This document shows positions 20,226-27,253 of a DNA stretch of 54,372 nt, in pieces. The number at the start of each line of letters is the position of its first letter. Position 1 is the first letter of the stretch. The notes below the pieces were generated by a model. The model did no database searches. It saw nothing but the letters and a program-made list of their open reading frames with translations, and was not told where the DNA came from. The position numbers and the translations under genes were made by a program. The DNA is from Gemmatimonadota bacterium (GTDB taxonomy: Bacteria > Gemmatimonadota > Gemmatimonadetes > Gemmatimonadales > GWC2-71-9), in contig QHTK01000067.1 in the NCBI GenBank assembly GCA_003220795.1, positions 1-54,372 of the forward strand, in the 5' to 3' direction.

Positions 20226-21026
20226 TCAGACGAATTTGGGCTGGCGCTTCGTCTTGAAGGCGTCGTAGGCTTCACGGAAGTTGGGGCTGCGCATGCACTC
20301 GGCCTGCGCCTGCGCTTCAGCCTCGAGTGCGGTGGCGAGATCCATGTGGGCCTCGCGATTGAGCGCGTCCTTCGTGACGCCGAGCGCGGACGACGGCCCG
20401 CGGGCCAGCTGCTCGGCCAACCTGCGGGCTTCCTGCATCACGCTAGCGCCGGCGACGACCCGATTGTAGAGGCCGATCCGCAGGGCCGTCTGGGCATCGA
20501 TGAAGTCGCCGGTCATGAGCAGCTCGGTCGCGTGGCCGAGCCCCACGATGCGAGGCAGCAGCCAGGCCGCTCCCATGTCGGCGCCGGACAGGCCGACCTT
20601 CGTGAACAGGAACGCGATCTTCGCCGACTCGGCGGCGATGCGCACGTCGCACGCCGCGGCGATGACGGCGCCCGCTCCCGCGACAGTGCCATTCAACGCG
20701 CCGACGATAGGGCGCCGGCATTGTCGCAGCGCGAGGATGAGGTCGCACGTCAGCCGGGTGAACTCGAGCAGCCCGGCAGCGTCGCGCGCGAACAGCGCCC
20801 CGATGATGTCCTCCACGTCGCCGCCCGAGCAGAACGCCCGCCCGGCCCCGGTGATGATCACGGCCCGGACCCCCGGCTCGCCGTCGAGCGTGCGGAAGGC
20901 GTCCCGCAGCTCGCGGTAGACGTCGAAGGTCAAGGCGTTGAGTCGATCCGGCCGATTGAGCGTGATCGTGGCGACGCCCGTGTGCGGGTCGTGCTGGTAG
21001 AGGAAGGACTCGGGCGCGAGCGGCAT
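20226..21026 (-). CDS. crotonase-family protein (enoyl-CoA hydratase-like), altered active site
   Basis: A 266-residue crotonase fold: ATITLNRPDRLNALTFDVY, oxyanion-hole segment GRAFCSGGDVEDI and NGTVAGAGAVIAAACDVRIA. Classical hydratases use two glutamates, one in the GGGCE-type loop and one in the PEV-type loop. Here those places read AGAGAV and TKVGLSGADMG, so neither Glu is present. That suggests chemistry other than hydration, for example C-C bond hydrolysis of a cyclic beta-keto acyl-CoA as in BadI or MenB-like members. It lies 21 nt after the RidA-like gene and 2 nt before the acyl-CoA dehydrogenase. Confidence 0.88.
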   Translation of the reverse strand: MPLAPESFLYQHDPHTGVATITLNRPDRLNALTFDVYRELRDAFRTLDGEPGVRAVIITGAGRAFCSGGDVEDIIGALFARDAAGLLEFTRLTCDLILALRQCRRPIVGALNGTVAGAGAVIAAACDVRIAAESAKIAFLFTKVGLSGADMGAAWLLPRIVGLGHATELLMTGDFIDAQTALRIGLYNRVVAGASVMQEARRLAEQLARGPSSALGVTKDALNREAHMDLATALEAEAQAQAECMRSPNFREAYDAFKTKRQPKFV

Positions 21027-21047
21027 GCGAGGATCTCCGGGTGTCGG

Positions 21048-21431
21048 TCAGGGAAGCACGGCCGTCGCTTCGATCTCGACGATGGCGTGCGCGTCGGCGA
21101 GCGCCCGCACTTCGACGAGCGTCATGGCAGGGTAGTGCCGCCCCATGAACCGGCGGTGCACCTCGCCCAGCGGTTTGAGGCTCGCGAGGTACATCTGACG
21201 GTCCGTGATGTAGACCGTCATGCGGCCGACGTGCTCCGGTCCCCCGCCCGCCGCGCGCACGACCTCCAGCACGCGCTCGAGCGCACCCGCCCACTGCTCG
21301 ACGAGCCCGACGCGGTCGGGGGCCGTCTGCCCGGCCACGAACAGCACCTGCCCGTCGGCCCGGGCCAGCATCCCGTGATTCCAGCCGCTCGGACGTCCCA
21401 GCGCGTCGGGGTTCACGATGCGGAATGTCAT
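21048..21431 (-). CDS. RidA/YjgF-family protein, probable enamine deaminase
   Basis: A 127-residue RidA-fold protein (typical length 120-130). VLFVAGQTAPD, EQWAGALERVLEVVRAAGG and VYITDRQMYLASL match the family, and AMTLVEVRALADAHAIVEIEATAVL is the conserved end; the usual catalytic Arg is in VEVRAL. RidA proteins hydrolyse enamines or imines to ketones. In this operon the monooxygenase/reductase product is itself an enamine, so a dedicated deaminase role fits. ATG 21431 overlaps the SDR stop by 4 nt. Upstream extension of the frame is rejected because it runs within the SDR gene. Confidence 0.88.
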   Translation of the reverse strand: MTFRIVNPDALGRPSGWNHGMLARADGQVLFVAGQTAPDRVGLVEQWAGALERVLEVVRAAGGGPEHVGRMTVYITDRQMYLASLKPLGEVHRRFMGRHYPAMTLVEVRALADAHAIVEIEATAVLP

Positions 21432-22210
21432 CGGCCGGCGTCCCCCTCCCCGTCGGCGATCACCATGGCTTCGCCGTTGGTATCGCGCTGCGCATCCTCG
21501 CACAGCGCCAGCACCGCGCGGGCCACCTCCTCGGGCGAGATCAGGCCACGCTGTCCCGTGGTCTCGAGGGCCGCGCGCAGGGCGTCAGGGGGCGACATCC
21601 CCGTCCTTGTCGCGATGCGCGCCACCGACTCCCGGGTCATGTCCGTGTCGACGTACCCGGGGCACACCGCGTTCACCGTCACGCCGCTGCCAGCGACCTC
21701 TGCGGCGACGGAGCGTGTGAAGCCCACGACCGCGTGCTTCGCGGCGCTGTACGCGGCGATGTACTTCCCGCCGCGGAGCCCGGCTACCGAGGCGATGTTC
21801 ACCACGCGCCCCCAGCGCCGCTCGAGCATCCCCGGAAGGAAGGCGCGGGTGCACAAGAACGTGCCGGTGGCGTTCACGCTGAAGACCCGGCTCCAGTCCT
21901 CGAGCGTGAGCTTGGCGAGTGGTGCCGAATGAGCGACCCCGGCGTTGTTCACAAGGATATCCACGTGCCCGAGCCGGGTCTCAGCTGCGCGGGCGAACGC
22001 TGCCACGGTGGCAGGGTCCGTAACGTCGCCCGGCACGGCCCACGCCTGCCGTCCGGCGGTGCGCAGCTCGGTTGCCAGCGCCTCGATCCCGTCCCGGGTG
22101 CGGGCCACCACGACGATGGCCACGCCGGCTCCGGCCAGCGTTCGGGCGACCGCCATCCCGATCCCCCGGCCCGCGCCCGTCACGACGGCCCCCCGTCCGG
22201 ACAGCGTCAC
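21428..22210 (-). CDS. short-chain dehydrogenase/reductase
   Basis: A 260-residue classical SDR. The cofactor motif is TGAGRGIG (residues about 11-18), followed by NNAGVA, the catalytic Ser in NIASVAGL and YSAAKHA with Tyr and Lys; CPGYVDTDM is also typical. GTG 22210 overlaps the creatininase stop by 4 nt and begins four residues before the first beta-strand, so a longer frame upstream is rejected. A 3-hydroxyacyl-CoA dehydrogenase role in beta-oxidation of the ring-opened product is inferred from the operon. Confidence 0.92.
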   Translation of the reverse strand: MTLSGRGAVVTGAGRGIGMAVARTLAGAGVAIVVVARTRDGIEALATELRTAGRQAWAVPGDVTDPATVAAFARAAETRLGHVDILVNNAGVAHSAPLAKLTLEDWSRVFSVNATGTFLCTRAFLPGMLERRWGRVVNIASVAGLRGGKYIAAYSAAKHAVVGFTRSVAAEVAGSGVTVNAVCPGYVDTDMTRESVARIATRTGMSPPDALRAALETTGQRGLISPEEVARAVLALCEDAQRDTNGEAMVIADGEGDAGR

Positions 22211-22962
22211 CCGGGAAGCTCCGCGAGCACCGCCTCTGCGAGGATCGTTCCGAGAATCTCGATCGTGCGCACGCCCTCGTCGGCCCCGGCGTCGGCTGGC
22301 GACCCAAAGTACGCCCGGGGGCCACCCGCCGCCTCGAAGCTCGTCTGGCCCGAGCGGATCGCCGTGCTGAGTGAGCGGGGGTTGGCGGGCAGCACCAGGC
22401 GGATTGCGTCGCGGACCAATTCCGGGCGGGCCGCCAGGACGATGGAGGTCTCGTACCGCCCTGCGTGGCAGGCGCCGCTCCGGAACTCCTCGGTGAGCCG
22501 GAGGGCCCAGGGCCGTTTGGTGACGTCGGGAAACACGATTCGAGCGCCGTTCTCGCGCTGGTTTTGGGCTACGGCGGCCTCGAGGGCGGCGACGTGCGCG
22601 GGGTCCAGGTGCGCGTTCGCGACCGCGAGCACGTGCAGGCCGTGCCGTGTCAGACTGCGCGCGAGGTCGAGGAGCAGAGCGGTCACGGTCCCCGGCCGCA
22701 CGGACACGGTTCCGGGGAACCCGGCGGCGAATTCGGCGGCGGTGTAGGTGAGGGGCGGGAGGAGCACGGCGTCGTAGCCGTGGGTGGCGAGCCGCGCGGC
22801 GGCTGCACGGGCCATCGTCTCCGCAATAATGACGTCGGTTGCGAGCGGCAGGTGCGGGCCGTGCGCCTCGATGGCACCGACGGGCAGAATGGCCACCGCC
22901 TTCGCGCGGTCGAGGTCGCGAACCTCCTCCCAGGTCAACTGCGCAAGGTCGAGCACCGCCAT
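22207..22962 (-). CDS. creatininase-family amidohydrolase, candidate kynurenine formamidase
   Basis: A 251-residue member of the creatininase family (also MftE and the formamide hydrolase ArfB). The metal site is visible: Glu and His in GAIEAHGPHLPLATD (residues about 29-43), NAHLDPAH, and CHAGRYETS with a conserved Glu. It is the first gene of the minus-strand operon and its stop overlaps the SDR start by 4 nt. No KynB- or esterase-type formamidase occurs in the window, while the steps before and after deformylation are present. Family members that hydrolyse formamides make N-formylkynurenine a plausible substrate; this is a hypothesis. Confidence 0.85.
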   Translation of the reverse strand: MAVLDLAQLTWEEVRDLDRAKAVAILPVGAIEAHGPHLPLATDVIIAETMARAAAARLATHGYDAVLLPPLTYTAAEFAAGFPGTVSVRPGTVTALLLDLARSLTRHGLHVLAVANAHLDPAHVAALEAAVAQNQRENGARIVFPDVTKRPWALRLTEEFRSGACHAGRYETSIVLAARPELVRDAIRLVLPANPRSLSTAIRSGQTSFEAAGGPRAYFGSPADAGADEGVRTIEILGTILAEAVLAELPG

Positions 22963-22986
22963 GGGTGGTTGTATCGTACCGGGGCG

Positions 22987-23000
22987 GGCGGTTGACCGCC
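22987..23000. promoter_or_regulatory. 14-bp palindrome in the divergent control region, candidate operator
   Basis: GGCGGT and ACCGCC form a perfect inverted repeat around TG, within the 66 bp between the divergent catabolic operon and the CoA ligase. It overlaps a TTGACC (22992-22997) that stands 17 nt before GATCAT (23015-23020), a weak ligase promoter candidate. A repressor bound here could control both directions. No regulator gene is in the cluster. Confidence 0.35.
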
Positions 23001-23028
23001 AGGCGTCGGGGGCCGATCATCCGTCACC

Positions 23029-24549
23029 ATGGCGTTCGAGCCGCCCGAGCAGTTCAACATCGCCGATTACTTCCTCGACGCCCGCGTGCAAGAAGGGAAG
23101 GGCGAGCGGCCGGCGGTACTCACCGCCGGGGCGGCGTTCACGTACCGAGAGATCGAGGCGTTGGCGAATCAGTTCGGCCATGTGCTTCGCGAGGCGGGCG
23201 TGCAGCCCGAGCAGCGCGTCATGATCGCCCTCCCCGACGGGCCGGCGTTCGTCGCCGCGCTGTTCGGGGCGCTCAAGATCGGCGCCGTGGTCGTCATGGT
23301 GAACCCCCAGCTCAAGCCCGACGCAATCGCGTATTTCTACGGCTACACGCGCGCTCGTGTGATCGTCGCGCACCGGGACACCGTGGGCGCGTTCCGGGCG
23401 GCAGCACGCGGCGCGCGGCACCTGCGCACCACCTGCGTGGTCGGCGAGGAGGAATGGGACGCGCGGCTCGCGCACGCCCCGGCTGCGCTCGACACCTTCC
23501 CGACGCACCGCGACGACGCGGCCATCTGGCTGTTCTCGGGCGGCACCACGGGCCAGCCGAAAGCCGTGGTGCAAACCCACAGATCGTTTGCCAATACCAC
23601 CGAATGCTACGCCAAGGGCGTGATCGGCTACACCGAGCGCGACGTCACGCTGAGCGTGCCCAAGCTCTATTTCGGCTACGCGACCGGCTCGAACCTGTTG
23701 TTCCCGTTCTCCGTCGGCGCGGCCACGGTGCTGTTCCCGGAGGCCGCGACCGCGGACGTCTTGTTCCAGAAGATCACCCAATTCCGGCCGACCATCCTGA
23801 TCAACGTCCCGACGATGATCAACCAGATGGTGAGTCACCCGACGGCGGCGACCCGGGACCTCTCGTGCCTGCGCCTCACCACTTCGGCGGGCGAGCCGCT
23901 CCCGGTCGAGCTGTATCACCGCTGGAAGGACACGTTCGGGGTCGAGCTCCTGGACGGTCTCGGCACCGCGGAGATGTGGCACATCTTCATCTCGAACCGT
24001 CCGGGACTGGTGCGACCCGGAACGCTCGGTCCCGTCGTTCCGGGCTTCGAGGTCAAAGTCTGCGACGCCGATGGGCGGGAGCTGCCGGACGGCGAGGTGG
24101 GCTGCCTGTGGGTGCGCGGCGACTCGCGCGCGATCTGCTACTGGCAGCAAATGGACAAGACCCGGGAGGCGTTCCGGGGAGAGTGGTACGTGTCCGGTGA
24201 CATGATCCGCCGCGATCCGGAGGGTTACATAACCTACTGCGGTCGCGTCGACGACATGCTCAAGGTCTCGGGGAAGTGGCTCTCACCCCAGGAAGTCGAG
24301 AACTGCCTGCTGCGGCACCCGGCCGTGAAAGATGTGGCGGTGGTCGGTGTGGTCAGCGCCGGGGGGCTCACAAAGCCACACGCCTTCGTGGTGGCGAACG
24401 AGCGGCGCGACGGATTGGCCGAAGAATTGCAAGCCTTCGTGCGGGAGCGGCTCGAAGCCTATAAGTATCCGCGGGAGGTGACCTTCCTCGACGCGCTCCC
24501 GCGGACCCACCTGGGGAAAGTGGATCGCGCGCGGCTGAGACGCGGGTAG
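23029..24549 (+). CDS. benzoate-CoA ligase family protein, probable 2-aminobenzoate-CoA ligase
   Basis: A 506-residue adenylate-forming ligase. The P-loop-like A3 motif SGGTTGQPKAVV is at about 169-180; GLGTAEMWHIFISN is the A5 region, YVSGDM the A7 motif, and GRVDDMLKVSGKWLSPQEVE the A8 hinge; Lys in LGKVDRARLRR is the adenylation lysine. The start FNIADYFLD and the aromatic-pocket segments SVPKLYFGYATGSNLLFPFSVGA (conserved FGY) match benzoate/anthranilate-CoA ligases. It is divergent from the eight-gene operon, so it most likely activates anthranilate from KynU. Benzoate or salicylate as substrate cannot be excluded from sequence. Confidence 0.92.
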   Translation: MAFEPPEQFNIADYFLDARVQEGKGERPAVLTAGAAFTYREIEALANQFGHVLREAGVQPEQRVMIALPDGPAFVAALFGALKIGAVVVMVNPQLKPDAIAYFYGYTRARVIVAHRDTVGAFRAAARGARHLRTTCVVGEEEWDARLAHAPAALDTFPTHRDDAAIWLFSGGTTGQPKAVVQTHRSFANTTECYAKGVIGYTERDVTLSVPKLYFGYATGSNLLFPFSVGAATVLFPEAATADVLFQKITQFRPTILINVPTMINQMVSHPTAATRDLSCLRLTTSAGEPLPVELYHRWKDTFGVELLDGLGTAEMWHIFISNRPGLVRPGTLGPVVPGFEVKVCDADGRELPDGEVGCLWVRGDSRAICYWQQMDKTREAFRGEWYVSGDMIRRDPEGYITYCGRVDDMLKVSGKWLSPQEVENCLLRHPAVKDVAVVGVVSAGGLTKPHAFVVANERRDGLAEELQAFVRERLEAYKYPREVTFLDALPRTHLGKVDRARLRRG

Positions 24550-24553
24550 CGCA

Positions 24554-24787
24554 CTAGCCTCGCTTCTTCCCCGCCCGCTCTTCCAGCTTGGCGATCAGCT
24601 TCTCGATCTGGAGCTTCATCCGCTGCAACGCCGGCAGCAGCCGGGGCTCGAGGTCACGTTCGAGCTCTTTGCCCTCCTGAATGAAGTCCTTCATGAGGTC
24701 GCGCAGCCGCTCGGTCAACTCGCGCCAGCTGGGGGGCGGTTCCGTTTCGGGGGGCGCGGGATCGCGCTTGCTCGGAAGGTTGTTCAC
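24554..24787 (-). CDS. small charged coiled-coil protein, unknown function
   Basis: A 77-residue protein with a Pro-rich start (PAPPETEPPPSW) and then about 55 residues of charged helix (ELTERLRDLMKDF, ELERDLEPRLLPALQRMKLQ, IEKLIAKLEER) likely to form a coiled coil. No signal or membrane segment is seen. GTG 24787 has a perfect AGGAGG ribosome site five nt upstream (24793-24798 on the other strand), which is the best evidence that it is a real gene. Its stop lies 4 nt from the ligase stop. I do not recognise the family. Confidence 0.7.
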   Translation of the reverse strand: MNNLPSKRDPAPPETEPPPSWRELTERLRDLMKDFIQEGKELERDLEPRLLPALQRMKLQIEKLIAKLEERAGKKRG

Positions 24788-24906
24788 TGGTACCTCCTGG
24801 GGTCGAAGGGTGGCAGGATCACCGACATGATACGCACGGGACCGCGGTCGGGGTTCATCGGCCGGGCCGGCTGTGGCGAAACCGTGACGGCCTGTGTATT
24901 TACTAC

Positions 24907-24938
24907 GCGTCTGTGCGCCTGTGCGTCTGCGCGTCTAG
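24907..24938. repeat. four tandem octamers, consensus GCGTCTGT
   Basis: Four adjacent 8-mers at 24907, 24915, 24923 and 24931 differ by one or two bases each from GCGTCTGT. They end 6 nt before the first tRNA-Ser gene. They resemble in style the 7-8-bp tandem repeats found in mutL, at miaA/bshA and at the window end. Confidence 0.75.
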
Positions 24939-24944
24939 CAGTCT

Positions 24945-25031
24945 GGATAGGTGGCCGAGTGGCTGAAGGCACGCGCCTGGAGAGCGCGTAAACGGGTAAC
25001 CGTTTCGTGGGTTCGAATCCCACCCTATCCG
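24945..25031 (+). tRNA. tRNA-Ser (anticodon GGA)
   Basis: The 87-nt sequence folds as a class II tRNA. The acceptor GGATAGG pairs with CCTATCC (25024-25030) with discriminator G; the D arm has GGCC and GGC; the anticodon stem CGCGC/GCGCG encloses the loop with GGA at 24979-24981; a long variable arm (about AAACGGGTAACCGTTTC) and TTCGAAT T-loop follow. It reads UCC and UCU codons. CCA is not encoded. Confidence 0.97.
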
Positions 25032-25041
25032 TCTAGGTGTT

Positions 25042-25128
25042 GGACAGGTGCGTGAGCGGTTGAAACGGCCGGTCTCGAAAACCGGTGTGCCCGCAAGGGT
25101 ACCGTGGGTTCGAATCCCACCCTGTCCG
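25042..25128 (+). tRNA. tRNA-Ser (anticodon CGA)
   Basis: A second class II tRNA of 87 nt, 10 nt after the first. The acceptor GGACAGG pairs with CCTGTCC (25121-25127), the anticodon stem CCGGT/ACCGG encloses CGA at 25076-25078, and a long variable arm and TTCGAAT T-loop are present. It reads UCG, a favoured serine codon in GC-rich genes. CCA is not encoded. Confidence 0.97.
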
Positions 25129-25197
25129 TAGCAGGCTGGATGGCAGTGAACGGCAACGGACGCACCGACGCGCAGTGGTCAACAGTTGGCAGCGAAC

Positions 25198-25205
25198 GGG
25201 GGGGG
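25198..25205 (+). repeat. G8 homopolymer at the ribosome-site position
   Basis: Eight consecutive G residues end 4 nt before the ATG at 25210. The tract occupies the place of the Shine-Dalgarno sequence of the lipoprotein gene, so slippage would change spacing rather than frame. Confidence 0.6.
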
Positions 25206-25209
25206 ACCC

Positions 25210-25743
25210 ATGCGCTGGACGAAGCCGTGCCTGACCGCGCTCTGCGTTTTTGCTGCGACGAGCTGCAGCAAGTCGGAGGCCAAGAAGCTGGCGGAGGTTC
25301 GCAGCTGCAGTGCCATCACTATGGACGCGGCGGGCGCGGCCAACTGCCTCGTGTTGCAGTACCGCTGGAAGAAAGACCAGGCGCTCACGGCGGCGCGGCG
25401 CTTCCAGCACGAGCAGGACAGCACCGCACAGGTCACCGCCGATTCCGGCTGGAGGGCGGACGCCGCGCGACACCTGAAAGAGATCAAGCAATGCGCCAGC
25501 GATCCGTCGGGTGACGTGACCCGCTGCCTGCTCGGCTTCGGCTGGGCCGAGGCGCGCGCCAAGGCGACCGACGACTCGCTGTGGCGCGCCAACGGGTCGA
25601 AGCGCCGCCAGGAGATTCAGACCTGCGCGCGACGCAAGGACATGCAGGTGGGCGCCTGCCTGCAACTCTATTACAAGTGGAGCGCCGACCGGGCGCTGGC
25701 CGTGTATGACTCGATTCGCCGGGCGCAGCTGCTGAGGAGGTAG
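25210..25743 (+). CDS. putative lipoprotein of unknown function
   Basis: A 177-residue protein with a signal peptide ending in a lipobox-like ATSC (acylated Cys near residue 18). The mature part is helical and contains seven further Cys in a loosely repeated arrangement of the type CSAIT-CLVLQY-W, CASD-CLLGFGW, CARR-CLQLYYKW, suggesting three related helical repeats each with a Cys pair. ATG 25210 is preferred over a TTG upstream because it starts the signal peptide. Its TAG stop overlaps the GTG of the dehydrogenase by one base. I do not recognise the family. Confidence 0.72.
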   Translation: MRWTKPCLTALCVFAATSCSKSEAKKLAEVRSCSAITMDAAGAANCLVLQYRWKKDQALTAARRFQHEQDSTAQVTADSGWRADAARHLKEIKQCASDPSGDVTRCLLGFGWAEARAKATDDSLWRANGSKRRQEIQTCARRKDMQVGACLQLYYKWSADRALAVYDSIRRAQLLRR

Positions 25744-26690
25744 TGGGTCACCCGGTCCTCATCGCCGCCGAACTGACGAGCCTGCTCGAGCCCGCCCAGC
25801 TGGCCGGGCTCGACATCACGTGGATCGCCGCCGACGAGCCGACACCACGAGGCGACTACGTCGCGATCGTGCCGCTCGTCTCGCGGTGGGTCGGCGGCAC
25901 CGAATTCAAGCACCTCTCCAAGCTCAAGATCGTCGCCAACTGCGCGGTCGGGCACGACAACGTGGACGTGGTCGCGGCCGAGCTGCGGGGCATCGCGGTC
26001 ACCTACACCCCCGACGTCGCCAGCGACGCGACCGCCGATCTCGCGTGGGCGCTCATCCTCGCCTGCGCGCGGCGCGTCGTGCCGGGGACCGAGCTGGTGA
26101 AGAGCGGCCGGTGGGCGGGCTGGCACCCGGAGCTGCTGCTGGGCCTCGAGCTGCGCGGGCGCACGCTGGGCCTGTTCGGCGCAGGCCGCGTCGGCCAGGC
26201 GGTGGGGCGCAGGGCCGCGCCGTTCGGGATGCGTACGCTCTACACCGCGCGCCACGCGCGACCAGAGTTCGAGCGGGACACGGGCGCCGTGCGCGTGGAA
26301 TTCTCGCGCCTCGTGCGGGAGAGCGACGTGCTGTCGCTCCACGCTCCGGCGGTGCCCGAGACCGAGGGCATCATCAACGCCGAGACGCTTCGGCAGATGA
26401 AGCCGGGCGCTATTCTCATCAACACGGCACGCGGCGAGCTGATCCGAGAGGAGGCGCTCGCGATCGCGTTGGAGGAAGGTCGACTGGGCGCCGCGGGACT
26501 CGACGTCTACCAGGAGGAGCCGCACATCCACCCGCGACTCCTGGCCGCGCCGCGCACCGTGCTGCTCCCCCACCTGGGCAGCGCCACACCCGCGACGCGG
26601 CGGCAGATGGCGACGATCGCGCTGGCGAACGTCCAGGCGGTGCTCGCGGGCGACCCGCCGTTGACCCCGGTGTTCCCGAGGTTAACTTGA
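25743..26690 (+). CDS. D-2-hydroxyacid dehydrogenase (glyoxylate/hydroxypyruvate reductase-like)
   Basis: A 315-residue NAD(P)-dependent D-isomer-specific dehydrogenase. The Rossmann motif is GLFGAGRVGQAVGRR (about residues 144-158), and the catalytic Arg, Glu and His are in NTARGELI, GLDVYQEEP and LLPHLGSAT. The family reduces 2-oxo acids such as glyoxylate and hydroxypyruvate, or oxidises 3-phosphoglycerate; the lack of an ACT domain argues against full-length SerA. GTG 25743 touches the lipoprotein stop. It ends 8 nt before pyrR, so it shares a transcript with the pyrimidine genes. Confidence 0.9.
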   Translation: MGHPVLIAAELTSLLEPAQLAGLDITWIAADEPTPRGDYVAIVPLVSRWVGGTEFKHLSKLKIVANCAVGHDNVDVVAAELRGIAVTYTPDVASDATADLAWALILACARRVVPGTELVKSGRWAGWHPELLLGLELRGRTLGLFGAGRVGQAVGRRAAPFGMRTLYTARHARPEFERDTGAVRVEFSRLVRESDVLSLHAPAVPETEGIINAETLRQMKPGAILINTARGELIREEALAIALEEGRLGAAGLDVYQEEPHIHPRLLAAPRTVLLPHLGSATPATRRQMATIALANVQAVLAGDPPLTPVFPRLT

Positions 26691-26698
26691 CGCCTGAG

Positions 26699-27253
26699 AT
26701 GAGCCGGCCCGAACGGACCACCATCCTGGACGCCCGCGCTTTGTCGCGGGCGCTTCAGCGTATGGCGGTCGAGGTGCTCGAGCTGGCGCACGGCACCGAG
26801 GATCTGTTGCTGATGGGCATCCAGCGGCGCGGCGTCGAGCTGGCCGAGCGGATCGCCAAGCAGATCGAGACGGACGAGGGCGTGGCCGTCCCCCGCGGCG
26901 CCCTCGATATCACCCTGTATCGCGACGACCTCCAGACCGTGGGCCCCAAGCCCGTGATCGGGGAAACCCGTATTCCGGGCGACCTCACCGGCAAGCACGT
27001 CGTGATCGTGGACGACGTGCTCTACACGGGCCGCACCGTGCGCGCTGCGCTCGACGAGCTCGCGGATTTCGGCCGCCCCAAGCGCATCTCGTTGTGCGTG
27101 CTGGTCGATCGCGGCGGCCGGGAGCTGCCGATCCAGCCCGACATCGTGGGGAAACAGGTGAAAGTGAACCACGGCGAGCGCGTGGACGTGCTGGTGCAGG
27201 AGCTCGACGGACGCGACGAGGTCGAGGTGGTGCACAAGGGGGGGCTCGGATGA
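26699..27253 (+). CDS. pyrR: PyrR, pyrimidine regulator / uracil phosphoribosyltransferase
   Basis: A 184-residue type I phosphoribosyltransferase. The PRPP loop [20 protein letters not shown], the early [18 protein letters not shown] and [18 protein letters not shown] are all characteristic of PyrR, which binds pyr mRNA and often also makes UMP from uracil. ATG 26699 follows the dehydrogenase stop by 8 nt and the stop overlaps pyrB by 4 nt (ATGA). There is no room for an attenuator leader between the dehydrogenase and pyrR, so the RNA target, if any, lies elsewhere. Confidence 0.95.
   Translation: MSRPERTTILDARALSRALQRMAVEVLELAHGTEDLLLMGIQRRGVELAERIAKQIETDEGVAVPRGALDITLYRDDLQTVGPKPVIGETRIPGDLTGKHVVIVDDVLYTGRTVRAALDELADFGRPKRISLCVLVDRGGRELPIQPDIVGKQVKVNHGERVDVLVQELDGRDEVEVVHKGGLG

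Noticed and set aside
24784..25023. 79-residue minus-strand frame running through the first tRNA-Ser
   Set aside because: The start MGFEPTKRL is the common artefact from reading a tRNA gene backwards; the tRNA fold is clear.
25033..25665. 210-residue minus-strand frame through the second tRNA-Ser and the lipoprotein gene
   Set aside because: It crosses a certain tRNA, and its end GWDSNPRYPCG is the same kind of antisense-tRNA artefact.
26641..26700. PyrR-binding hairpin before pyrR
   Set aside because: CCCGAGGTT at 26676-26684 partly resembles the loop consensus but is too short and lacks the stem, so it is not claimed.
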